NCBI RefSeq assembly: GCF_001039355.2
Contig: NW_019775891.1
Location: 9,209-73,208 of the forward strand
Direction of reading: 5' to 3'
Length of the DNA stretch: 64,000 nucleotides
Source of the DNA: Lingula anatina
Taxonomy: Eukaryota; Brachiopoda; Lingulata; Lingulida; Lingulidae
The translations under genes were made by a program, and so were the position numbers. Of the stretch, positions 13,126 to 25,359 are shown one piece after another (positions within the stretch are counted from its first letter, which is position 1; each line of letters starts with the position of its first letter). Below the pieces are notes generated by a model. It was given only the letters and a program-made list of their open reading frames with translations, did no database searches and was not told the origin of the DNA.

Positions 13126-15201
13126 CAAAGTTTGGTCTAAAGCAGGAAAAGTTTTTGTTTCTTCAAGTTTATTATTTAAAGTATCTACCCCACCCCCAAC
13201 AAAAAGAAGAAAGAAAAAAGGAGTAAAATTCGTTTCTCCATACACTTTCTCATATACACTTTTACTTTTTTTTGAATTAATCGCTACAGACATTAATTCA
13301 AAAAAAGAAAAAGTAAAAGTGTATGTGCGACAAGCCTTTATTTCAGCTTATTGCAGATTGAAAATCTGTTTAAAAGAAGAGGCAATAACAAGCCAACATA
13401 CACGCTGGTACATAACGATTTATCTCCCCCACCCTCCAAAGTACAACAAAGACTTGAAATTTGAAGGAAAAAAACAAACAAACAAATGCATGAATAAGAG
13501 ACAGATTTGTATCAAACAAATTTGATAACGGTCTAAAACCCTAAAAATAAAGTACTCTCAAAATTGACTAGATGAATATAACACAATATTTTAGTCATTG
13601 TATAAGCTATTTTTACGATAGCTAGCGCTCCACCCTTTATATGTATGCATATATAATGAATACCAATGTGAGGTTGTAAATCGTCGTTTTTTCTATTTTG
13701 TAAAAAGCCATAAAACCAATGATTTTATAAACAAAAGCAATTCTTGCACATTTTGCTTGCTTTTCTGTCTTGATGGGTAGTAGCATTTCACAACCAGAAG
13801 AAACAACGATCATACCTAGCAAATATAAAAAAGCTTAAAGTAATTATCTAAAATATCATATAAATACTAAAAGCTGTAAATGCATATCATCATGATTCTG
13901 TATATAAAATAACATTAAAAGTTTTGTACTTTGAGAAACACTCAAACATAAAACTTCAATCTTACATAAATATATATAAAGCACTTCAGCTAACATTTAA
14001 ATAACTTTATGAACTACAGTCTGGGAACAATAGCTCCTATTGGTCTTGCCCAGCAGTGACGTCTAGTGTCTTTGTTAAAGGTGGTTTATAAGCTATTTTA
14101 GTTTATAATGGTAAAAATGTAAATGGGTTCCCATGGAATGAGTAGAAGTATCAGTCAATCAAAACAAAATGATTCCTGATCATAAGGCATGTAAGGTTAG
14201 GCAGTGTTATTCCTGATGAGGTATACAAAACCAAAAGTTCATTAAAAATAAACATTCAGGCTTGTGAATGCCTAGAGACAGATTAGGAATCGAGTACGAT
14301 AACTTGCATCCTGAGTTTTGTCCTATCTGAAGGTTGTCTTGCTTTTCCAGAGACCAATGTAAACTTCAGCTGATGCTTTCAACAAGTAATAGATAAGTAC
14401 AGGTTATTTTGTCTTCTGAGAATTGTAACCCAGGGTATTCATTTAATGAAAATAATAATAAATCAGTTAACATATAAATTAATGGCAGTTTTTTGTGCTG
14501 CCACTAGCTGTGCCGAAGCTCTATATATAGACATCCATGCTTATAATTGACAAAGTGTTTATCATGGAATTACCATAGTCATACATGTAAAACTGTATTC
14601 ACAACCAAAGTTGATACACGTACTAACAGAATTGTGGATGAAATGTGGCTGCCACATTAATCAACTCGTTCTAAATGCGCCATAAGACTTCAGTGATATG
14701 TCATTGATTGAAATTTGGTTAATAACAAGATAGCGTTCCACACTTCATAGATATGCATAAGACTAAAAAGATAACAATGAAAAGATATATGTCTCCTTTA
14801 ACAGTAACATAAAATGCAACATCCATCAAATTATTAAAGCTAATTGAAGCTACATCATTATGAGCAAAATAAGGGAGCATTCAAAAACCCCATCATATTA
14901 GCTGGATTGATCCAACTCTGTGGGAGATTCTCCAAAAGTGCAATTACTGTCATCAGCTTAAATGTCTCACACACCTAAGCGAGCTGTTAGGAGGTAATTA
15001 AGCTGAGCTCACATGAAAGTTAATTACCCCCTAGCTTTTCAAGGAAATGTTTCAGACAATTAAACTGATTACACTGAATGCAATTTAGCCAAAATCCCCA
15101 CAGAAATGGATCCATCCTGCTGGTACAATGTTTGAATCTGAACGCCGTCTAAGATGATCGTTGATGGCAGCAGCTTACAGTCATATGACTCTCCTGTCAA
15201 T
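13126..15201. other. Convergent 3' flanks with a diverged repeat copy
   Basis: There is no supported gene. The stretch between about 14898 and 15125 looks like a strongly diverged copy, in reverse orientation, of the roughly 215-bp inverted-repeat family found at 28751, 40296 and 47179. It shares CTTAAATGTCT, a GAGCTGTTAGG block and a TTAATTACCCCCTAGC-type block in order. The remainder is AT-rich and probably includes the 3' UTR of the acyltransferase gene on the minus strand. Confidence 0.4.
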
Positions 15202-18200
15202 CTAAACTGATTTATCTCTGTTTAATATAGCTTTCTCCAAACCCATCATTGGTGCCTCAAAGACCATGGACACAACAAATGCACAACCATATGTCATCAC
15301 CATGTGACCAAAAAAGAAGTAAGTCTGAAAAGAAAAAAAAAGAAAAATTAGCTGGTCATGTATGCAATAATAGCCCAATAGCCATGCTGTGAACACATTA
15401 GTAGAAATATTTCAGATTGGAGATTGGCCTGCAACACGGAGGGGTTTTCTGTAATTCTACTATCTTATGATCCTAGTTCAAATGGATGTGTATACTTAAG
15501 TACGTTTCAAAACATTAATATGCAAATGTTTCTGGGAATATGAAATATATTAAATGCATTTGTTTATTTTAAAATTTACTAGACTATACTGACAGAATGT
15601 TATTCCCATTATTTTTGATAGTTGATTAACTTTGAGAATTTTAAAAAACACACAAGTATAAAATACTCTTAAGTTTACAAATAAATTACTTTCTAAATAG
15701 TTACTTATCATCAATAATTAACTTTTAATAGAAAAGTCAAATCATTAATAAACTTCTGTATATGCACATAATTACTACTGGTAGTACTTAATTCAGACAG
15801 ACCAAGGTAATATTAAGTAATTTTGGTTTGAATTAAATTCTTAAAGTGAATACTTTGATATCATAAATTTCTCACCGCTGACACATCTGTCACAAATATC
15901 AGTCTTTCTCGAACAGAGTAAACAACAAACATGATGATGGGATGAATTAGATATGCACAGTATGTCAGTCGACCCAAAGGGACAAAAGCACCCCAAGACA
16001 GCAGTGTGTTCACAAACCCTAAAATAATAATTTACGTATGTTAATAAAAACAAGTATGGTGTTTAAAAAGTGACTAAATTTAATGTTTAACAAATATTTG
16101 CTGCAATATGTTAGTATTTTTTTCCTTAAAAAAAAGGAAGCAGGGAAGAAGCTATGCTCCCAAATGTAGGCCTTTAAAGCGTATCAATCCTTAATTAAGT
16201 GCATACTAACTGAAATGAGACCATGGCGAGGTCCTTCTTCATCATAACTGTGTCACAAGACCAACCCATTACTTCAATCTATAATCCATGACACTGTGAA
16301 TCTACATTACGTATCTTAGGCCACTTAGCTCTCTCTGTCAGAACAAAACTATTCAAATCCCTGTGGCCATTCTTGTGGCATCAAGTGACATGCACACTTG
16401 ACTCAAAATGGGGACGTAAATTAAAAATATGCTCACCTCCATATCCAGTACAGCAGGCATATATAACCCAACCAACACATGCGCCCCACACCGTTCTTGA
16501 CATTGTATTGTAAAATGCGCCAACATCGTTGCTCAGCGGGTGACCCTGGTATACATCATATACACCGTAGACGACTGCTAAGGCACATGCTGTGGCCACA
16601 ACCCATCCTCCCAAGGCTATCATCTAGAAGATATTAAAAATTCTATTAAAAAAAAAGATATAAAATAATGAAACTTCAAGGGAAAATGATGCAACTTATA
16701 AAAAAATATGTGATCAAAGAAAATGATGAGGGTTGACATGATTATATGTGTTTAATAGATGGTCAGTGATGACATGAGTTACCATACACACTCACCTTGT
16801 TCATCTTAGGCTTGCACTCCGTGAGGTACAGCACATAACCTACAACCATGCCCATAAGATAGGGCCCTATTCTGGCATAGGGCTTGATGTAAACTAAATC
16901 AAAGTAGGTCAGCCTGCAAGTGGAAATTACAATTTTATTTAAAGACTACGTAGAGTGCCTCTGATCTGATAAAAATTAAATCATGAATGTGTATTTTGTC
17001 AATTGATACTAATTTCAGTCTCATGTAATAGCTGATGTCAAGATACAAAGGCCCTACTGTTTATTGTCAAAAAGAAAGTGTTTAAGCCCAAATCACTATT
17101 ACTGTGTTCCATTTCTTTGAAATCAAAATTTTAAGACAAGACTGTCTGAGTGTCAGTCATCAAATACATAGGGTGCAGTCAGAACTGGTCGATCTGCAGA
17201 CTAACTAGTCCCTGGATTAAATTTGGCGTACACTGGACAATGGATTCCTGCCTCCCATGCTCGCCACCCCAGCAGAAGCAGAGCAGTTAAATGCATGTTT
17301 TCAAGTGAGTGGCACCATATTTGATCCGCAGACTAGCTAGTCCTTGGATCAACTGCAACTGAATGCACCCTTGAAGCTACATGGACTTACTGATCACTCT
17401 GAGTTGCCAATCCTGGTCCAAAATTGTGAATGGAGCACATCACCCCTGTATATATCAAGCATGCCAACAAGAAGTACAGCAACATAGCCCCACCTGCAAC
17501 TATATGCCTACATTTTTGGGGGGCATGAAAGAAATAAAGTATTGGATTACTCATCTTGTTCACATTACTTGTATGTGATAAAAGTTTATAAATCCTTTAA
17601 TACAGCTGACACATTACCCAAGAAAGTGTGTGTGTGTGTGTGTGTGTGTGTGGGGGGGGGGAGTGCATGTTATTGTGTGTGAGAGAGAGAGAGACAGCTA
17701 CAAGGTAACAAATTGTGTGAAAGTTAAATCTAAAATTGCCCAGCAACCCAGCCTGTCAAAATTCAAATACATAAATGTAAATGACTTGCCACTGACTTAC
17801 CAAAAGAGAGGAATAAGAATCAGAGGACTAACAACATAGAACTGCATGTCATTGGAGAGGTACCAGGACCAACCCATGCACTAGAAGAAATCAAAGGCAA
17901 CAATTTAAACCTTCACTAATCAGAAAGCAATCTATCAAGCACATTTTAAACACCCAAAAAATAAAACCATAAAAAGCATTTAAATGAAGTTTCACTTTTT
18001 AGAGAAGCATGGTTTAATTTTTTATTCATTATGAATGTGAAGATCTGTATTAGCAGGAGTGTATATTTTTGTAAAACCTTCAGCTTTCTTAATATAAAGT
18101 TTTAACTTTTAACTACCCAACACAAAACCTTGAGGTATTTATGAGCCAGCCAATACATATGTAGCTATATGCATAATAAAAAATTGGCTAAATAATGTAA

Positions 18201-21200
18201 ACTAAAAAAAAAGAGTTGCAAGGTTCACAGTATATCATAAAAACAATCTATGCCCCGACTTCTATGACTGCAAACTGTGGACCCATCTGGTTAAGAGCTA
18301 CAAGAAGTACCTGTTCACAGTAACTGTATTGATTATTCAGACTAATATATAATAATATATGGCATAGGTATACATAAAAGAAGTCTGGCTTGCATTCATT
18401 TGAGGCAAAATGTTTTCATGAAAAGTTCAAATAGTAAATTGAACAACGTCACAACACTGTCACTTGATAAAAATTTTAAAGAAAATCTCACAAATGTACA
18501 TATCTAGCGTTCATAAAGATGTGCATGTTGCGGCAGCATAGCTTACCATTTTATCCATTTGTACAAAATTGTTTACATATAGAAGATTTGTCCACCACGT
18601 TTCATTACAGAACTGATCCATTGCTCCCTGTTCTGGCCACAATGGTCCAGTTGCCCAGTATTTGGTGGTCACTGCATACACCATCAACACCAACATGTAA
18701 GGGGGAGTCAACCTGAAGGAATAAACAGCAATGTGTTGGTTGAGACTGGTTCATTTTCATGGATTCACAACTAACGCATTTCATCATTTTTTATTCTCAT
18801 TATGGTTATTTGTTTCTTCATGAATCATTGGTGCCCTGTGCACAGAATTATGTCACAGTTTTACCTCCAGAATCTGTGGAAATAATATAGTCCCCAGTTA
18901 ATCCTGAAACTACCACTCCCCTTCTTCATCTCTCTCAGTGTTAGGTATGTGACAAGAAGACCACTGAAAAAATAAATTATTAGTAAAGTTTACTGCATTA
19001 CTCATTTTTACTCTCACCTTTATCCACATGTATTTTATAGCGCATAAACTTGACATGCATGTGTGTGTGTGTGTGTGTGCGTGCGTGTGTGTGTGTGTGT
19101 GTGCGTGCGTGTGTGCGTGCGTGCGTGCGTGTGTGTGTGTGGTGGGGGGGTCAAACAAACATAAGGTGTTACCAAATAACTCTTGAAAATTCATAACGCA
19201 TATATCGATAAGTCAAACATAAAACTTAATTTCCATAAACTTCAATTTCAATCATCACCAAACTTTTAATTTTCACTTAAACGAGCTGTCTGACCCATAA
19301 TCAATTTAGGTTTAGGGAAAGCACTTCTGCTCCTCTGTGTAACCCACTGCAATGTAAATGAAACAGTCAAAACAGTACATACAACCCTGTAGACACATAT
19401 AGATATCCAAGAGAATGTGTTAGTGTGTAGACATGGCAACCCTGTATCTGAACCATCAAGAGGATTATACTGATGATCAGTCTACTTGCCTTAAGACAAA
19501 GAAGGTGTCCACAGAGAAGGTACCCTGCAATAGGACCTGCATTGTCCAACGTTTTGTCAGGTCCTGGTAAACAGGTGCTAGATTATCTGAAAACAATTTC
19601 CAAAAGTTATTGAAGAAAAAGTCAAGACAGCTAAAGTAAGTACACTAGTATGATGTTAAAGGTAAACACATTGTATGTGTACCTAAAAAAATATGTCCAA
19701 CAAATATACCTGCAGATCAAAGCTGAGAGAATATAATAAATTAATTGAAAGTTATAATTAGATGTTTTCTGCAACTACTAATTTTCTATCCATCAGTCAT
19801 ATATCCTTACAAGTGCAGTAATGTGATGGATGCCCATGTTAGCAAATGTTTTAAGTGACATAGAGCATAGAAGTTATGTGTGCATATATTAAGAAAAGCT
19901 TGCAGTGGGCAGTAGCAGAATAGTAGTAGTGGACAAATATCAAGTTACCCTGGAACCCATGTTGCAGAGAAGTACATGTGCAATATTTGTACAGTAACTG
20001 CATGTGGAACACACTTAAGCAGGTCTGAAGGATATTTTATAAAAAAAAGAGTCCAAACATTTGCTCGCCGTTGATACCTCACATCACATAACAGCAATCA
20101 ACCCCCCTCCCCCCCCATAAAAGAAAAAAAATTATAACTAGCATCAAATGTAAAATTTCCATTACAAACTTGCATTCACATAAGAAAAATACACATTAAA
20201 CTTAACATAGATACTGGTTCAATAATCATTTCATAATCATCTTAAAAACTATTATGAAAACCTACCAAAACCTACCAACAAAAAACACTATGAAAGCATA
20301 GGTGTGTCCCCAAATAACCCAGGAGAGACTTAGAAATCGAATTCCATTGACACAAGTGAGAGCGCCACTGCCTTGCTTGGTGTTCAGAACTTTTGCACCG
20401 TTGGTGTACATAGAAAAAGCTATGATAATTTTATGAATTGTGCCTGAAATGAAATATAAAAAATGATAATAAGAATGTACATCTGTGTAAAAATGAATTA
20501 TCAATACTAATAAATATGTATTGACTGAATAAATTCTTATCTTATTTTATAAACAGCATGGCTTTAACTAGTAAACTCTGGATAAAGTGATCAAAGGGAT
20601 GTCAATGAAAAGGGGCTGGGGTAGCGCTAACACTCGCCAATTTAGCTAAATGCTAAAACTGACTGAAACTGGCTAAAGAAAAAGGGCTAGATTTGACGTT
20701 TTAGCCAAATTATAACCATTTTGATAACAAATTGACAAAAATGTGGTGATTTGGCTAAGCGAAAAAAATTGCTAGCGCTACGTACCCCAGAGGGGGGGTA
20801 ACATTTGCTTCCTAGAGGGCATACAATAGGTAATAGTTTGTAATCAAAACACCTGCTTCCAAGATAGTGTTAAAGCAAATTTTACAACTAAATCAGCCTA
20901 TACTAACCCCTATAACTTGGTGGTGATAAAGATTTATTGACAACAGTGGGATACTGGGCCTGGTCATGTATGGGCGCATATTCACCAACTCGTAACGCAT
21001 GCTCTCCTGTGTTGCCAGCGCTGTTATTCACAGTTTCGTAGGGGACCCTAATCTGCACAGTATTAAACTGGGTCATCGCATGCTGAACATAAATGTCATA
21101 GACTGTTCCCATGGCAACAAGAAGAACAAGAAAACCAACGAAACACCTGAAAGGAAAAAAATTACAAAATAATGAGACTAAAATAGACAAGACCATAAAT

Positions 21201-21213
21201 GCTGAAAATTCTG

Positions 21214-21247
<34 letters not shown>

Positions 21248-23397
21248 GTACGAGTGACATCAAACAATGACATCAACATCAAAAATAATTCTTCATGATG
21301 ACATCAAAGACATCAATGTTTCTTTGACCAAGAACATAATCATCACTCAGACAACAATCTCTGATGACAGCAAAGTTGCAACTCTTGATGTTATCTTGGA
21401 GGGCACTGCGTTATATAATAATCCTAGTTATATAATAATCCTAGTTATATAATAATCCTAGACCTGTGAAAAGTGATAAATGGTATACTTCTAATCTTGC
21501 CCAGTACATCACTCACATAACAGCTATAGCTCCGGTGCTCCAAGGAACATCTTGCCTAGGACACGTGGCAGACGATACCCCTGTTGTATTCAATCTTAAT
21601 ACTGACAACACTGAAATAAAGTGGAAAGAAAAGTGAAATGCAATATCACGAACACAAACACACGAACACACACACACACATCAGTGACTCAAATGATTAC
21701 CAACAGATGACAGGCAAGTTAAGAAAAATTATTTTGGAATCTTAATTATATATGTTTTTACTTCTTGAAGAACTTAACAGTCCTATTAATAGAAATCTTC
21801 AAACAAATTATCAAGCATCTTAAATCTTTCTTTTTCAGTCATTCAAAAATGAAATAATTTTCTTTAAATATTTTTTAACTGTTTCAAAAAAATAATGGCA
21901 ACTCACATGTGTTTACTAGTCCTTTGGCATCTTGTTCATTACATCCTCCAGGAAGACACACCCCTATGCGCAATTCAATTTTTTGACCCTAAAAATAAAT
22001 ATAATAATAATAATAATTTTTTCAAAACAATATCAACTTTCAATGAACTATCTAAATGACAGTATTAGATGTTCTCTGCTGTGAATTTATAATCCTGACC
22101 ACAAGAGAATCATTGTCAAATTATGATTTAATCATTCACAGTTTCTCAGGCATTTTATCAAACAACAACAGCAAAAACAACAAACACAACAATAATAATA
22201 ATAATAGTATTTATTCTCATTATGTATTTATTTATTCTGCTAATATAAATATAAAACACTAATTACAAGTATTTCAAAATGTCATTACTCTAACATACCT
22301 GAGCAGTTAAAGTAGTATTGCTCCACGGTATGGGGATTGAGGCAAGGCAGTACTGACCACTAAACTTGTCAGTGACCAAGGTAGCGTTACTCTGGCCAGT
22401 AGTCACATTATACTGGACATATCCTTTTGCTCTTGTACATTCACTGTAAGACCCAAGCAAAGTGATTTTTCCATCCATTATTCCACTTGGCAACTTCGCT
22501 GTGGCATCGAACACTGAAAGAAAGGATGGAACAAAACTTCATTAGAAGAATGTGAAAAGCAGGTAAAATGACTTTGAATGTGAGGAAGATCTCCATGCAT
22601 TCTTCTGACTGCCTTCAATTTAATAGAGGAAAAAACACAAAGATGTATTTCAGCCTGCAATTAAACTGTCTCTTTCTATCTACTTTACATACAGCATCTT
22701 TGGTAAAATAAGTAGACAAATATTTTGGTCAGAAAATTTAAGACCCAATTTTCGGCTTAATCTTATTCATTATTCAAGATCCCTAGGTTGATCCAGATCA
22801 ATGACCTATATGCAGCCATTATTCACTTCACTACCTAGCAACTCTCAACGCAGCAGACTACGACCTTAAACTGAACTTGAAATGTAGGCCAGACAAACGT
22901 TTTTTATTGTACATGTACGTGCCATAATGATACGATTAGTCAGCACCGATAAATTAAATCATCCAAATGTAGCTGCGAATTTCTCAGTTCTTCTTCAATG
23001 TCAACCTCTTTTCCAACACTATGTTTAGAGATAATATTTATCATATTTACTCACTTTGCAATGCCCAGTACTGCCGGTTCATCAGTCCGCCGAGATAGTG
23101 CTCGGTTCTGTTTAGGCATATCTCGGAGACGTTGACGTCCAAAGACCCCGCTTGTAGCTGCTTAACGCGATCCAGCAACGCTGCTAGCATCTGTATATCA
23201 AGTCCGCTGGAATGATAAGAACTTGTGAGAATATGCTTGGGAAATTCTTGCTCAGACTGAGCTCTGAGTTCGTGTATTCGCTGGAGAATTTCGCCAAAAT
23301 TGTGCGGTGCATTGCGACGATTTTCCTGCTTAGCTTCGACAACTTTGGACGGCCAAACTGCTGTCATTAACAAGGCAGCTGATAACAAATTCCACAT
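15202..23397 (-). CDS. NRF-6 (nose resistant to fluoxetine)-like membrane O-acyltransferase
   Basis: Fifteen exons on the minus strand: 23397-23055, 22513-22299, 21988-21907, 21610-21517, 21146-20908, 20443-20276, 19586-19490, 18963-18865, 18712-18547, 17880-17801, 17507-17391, 16913-16796, 16623-16437, 16018-15876 and 15324-15202. All phases agree and the product is 756 residues. A signal peptide precedes a luminal cysteine-rich NRF domain, including VCLPGGCNE. The Acyltransferase-3 membrane domain follows: RFLSLSWVIWGHTYAF, VDTFFVLSGLLVTYL, RLTPPYMLV, WWTNLLYVNNF, DMQFYVVSPL, IKPYARIGPYLMG, CCTGYGG and EAPMMGLEKAI at the C-terminus. Worm NRF-6 takes part in lipid/yolk transport. The family is multi-pass in internal or plasma membranes, and the acyl acceptor is generally unknown. 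The intron after 19490 uses a GC donor (AAG|GCAAGT). The 117-base exon at 17391-17507 was found by phase and supplies a membrane helix. Confidence 0.93.
17629..17660. repeat. (GT)n microsatellite followed by a G run
   Basis: A short GT run followed by about ten G, in an intron of the acyltransferase gene. Confidence 0.9.
19057..19149. repeat. (TG)n with (CG)/(TGCG) variants
   Basis: Compound TG/CG microsatellite in an intron of the acyltransferase gene. The threonine/histidine-rich ORF over it is an artefact. Confidence 0.92.
20616..20790. mobile_element. MITE, family B copy 1 (CTGGGGTAGCGCTA ends)
   Basis: About 175 bases beginning CTGGGGTAGCGCTAACACTC and ending in the inverted GCTAGCGCTAC...CCCCAG. 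It is nearly the same along its length as 51562-51734. It lies in an acyltransferase intron. The interior carries repeated TTAGCYAAAT words. It has no coding capacity. Confidence 0.8.
21213..21246. repeat. Poly-A tract
   Basis: About 34 consecutive A in an intron. It may be the tail of a retroposed copy on the plus strand, but I see no recognisable body in front of it. Confidence 0.7.
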
Positions 23398-24819
23398 TGT
23401 TTTGCTGTTCGTAATTTTTGTTATGTGGAACTGACACTGCCGATCACGCTTTCGTCACCGATGCAACATTCTTTCGATTATGTGTCAGCAGAGTTATGTC
23501 AACATCTAGACCGTGACCTGCTAACGGGGACTTCTTAAAGTTGCATATAGAGGTCGCCTCCTGTTGAGATTATGCATAGTTGCATGGTATCGCATCTAAT
23601 GCAATTTGCATTTTTTTTCTTCCTGCATGGTCCGTTTAGCAGGGACCAGAGACCAGAGCTAGGAGAAACGCACTGGGGGCGTGGGGGGAGGGGGGCACGT
23701 GCCACTCCCTTTATTCAGCTTTCTGGTCCCTCCCTGAAGAAAGAATTAAATAACATGACAAAGTACTACAGAGAGAAACGACACAATGTAGGCAAGCAAA
23801 TGACATATATAGGCCCACCCTCGTAAAATTGCTCTTAATATGTATATATATATCCCGGCAGTTGCGTTTATATATGCACCAAACATAGCAATACGTTAAT
23901 TATTATTTTTTCAATCTTTGAGTCCCCTCTCCTTTCCCTTAACAAACCCGTTTACCTTTTGTTTGCCCGTAATTTCGAAAACAAAATATTTTCTAGCATA
24001 TGAAAAAAAAATGTAATCCAGTTATACCTGATAATCTGCGTCTCATACAGTAAAAGATGTCATTAGTCCATCAATACTTGATGTTTTAACGAAAAATAAC
24101 GACCTACGCTTTACTGTTAATAACAACGTACAGTTCTTAGTTGGTTAGTAAATTTATTCACCACACATTTTAGTGGCAAATTACAAGCACATGATTATAA
24201 AAAATATATATCATTTTCAGGGAAACATCAAAGGTACTCTGCGCGCGTTTACAAATCCCCAACAGTCATATTCTTATCCTAAGTTTCTTATATTTTCTTT
24301 ATCACATAGAATCCCCTTAATTAATAAAACTTTTTTTTGTCTGACGCGTACTTATATGGTGTCGTTATTGTTTTGTCAGATAGCCATGATGGTTTGCAAC
24401 GCCTGTATTATACACGACACATGCCTAGGGCAGCGATACAAAACAACGCCCCATTTTCTTGTTTTAGATAATGAAAACTAGGGACGGGAAAGGCGTCGTT
24501 CTAAATTGTTAAACCAAAAATAATGACACATCAAACCCTAGTGCAGGGTCGGGTCGAGCAAAGATTTGTGAATAAGAGAAAACTGCTTCTCCCCCCTCCC
24601 CCAAGAACATAAATTTTGGGGGGTTAACCTAGTGCAGAGTGCCCTGAACATTACATGTCATATAAATTATATAATGCACATGTTTATTACATATCTAATA
24701 TATCTTATACAAGAATCAAATACGCAAGATATTATCTAGATCGTTTGCTGGACCTTTGCACCGCCCCTTTGCACTAGAGAAATAGGCATTGACTCGAGTA
24801 ATTGAACAAAAAGTGATAT
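23398..24819. other. 5' flank of the acyltransferase gene, nothing else recognised
   Basis: This should contain the promoter of the minus-strand acyltransferase gene. The short ORFs at 23572 and 24173 have no composition or motif supporting them. Confidence 0.4.
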
Positions 24820-24982
24820 ACAGGCCCGTAGCCAGCAAGGGGGGTTCTTTTTTCTGAAAAAGTGGACCTTTTCCTATAAAGACTTCATGAACCTAGATCA
24901 AATTTTACCCAGGGTGGACCTTTTCCCACCAAAAGGGGTGGTTCTTTCGAACCCCCCGAACCCCCCCTGGCTACGGGCCTGA
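24820..24982. mobile_element. Short foldback element with CAGGCCCGTAGCCAG ends
   Basis: Starts CAGGCCCGTAGCCAG followed by GGGGGGTTC and ends in the inverted GAACCCCCC...CTGGCTACGGGCCTG. Inside are two copies of GTGGACCTTTTCC. It is about 163 bases. Elements with GGCCCGTAGCCAG ends are common in marine invertebrate genomes, as I recall. Flanks read ATA on both sides, a possible short target duplication. Confidence 0.75.
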
Positions 24983-25120
24983 TATGTGAGATTTCAGCTG
25001 ACATTCCATGGTTACATAGCCGTCCCTCTTTCTCCGTAAGAATTCTTGACTTCGTCCAGGTTGTGGCGATACATACGTTGGAGGGTGAAATCTTTTACAC
25101 TCTGGAATATCACTGTTTGG

Positions 25121-25189
25121 TCAACATATAGACAGTGTACGGACAACCGTTATTCAACATATAGACAGTGTACGGACAACCGTTATTCA
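25121..25189. repeat. Tandem duplication of a 33-bp unit
   Basis: TCAACATATAGACAGTGTAC and its following 13 bases occur at 25121 and again at 25154, two adjacent copies with no difference that I see. Confidence 0.9.
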
Positions 25190-25359
25190 AGTATTAAAAA
25201 GTTATTTGACTAAATATTGATCATTATGACTAAGATTATCGTCAAGACATTGAACATACTTTCTTTACAATGTAGCCACATCTATATGACCAATAATATA
25301 TATGCAGTCACAGCGGCTAAAATCGGGTTCCGGGTATATCATCAATTAATAATCAAGCG

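Noticed and set aside
13097-13525. 142-codon lysine-rich ORF
   Set aside because: It overlaps the probable polyadenylation site of the upstream gene and has low-complexity A-rich composition.
18910-19194. Threonine/histidine-rich ORF
   Set aside because: TG/CG microsatellite plus part of a real acyltransferase exon in another frame.
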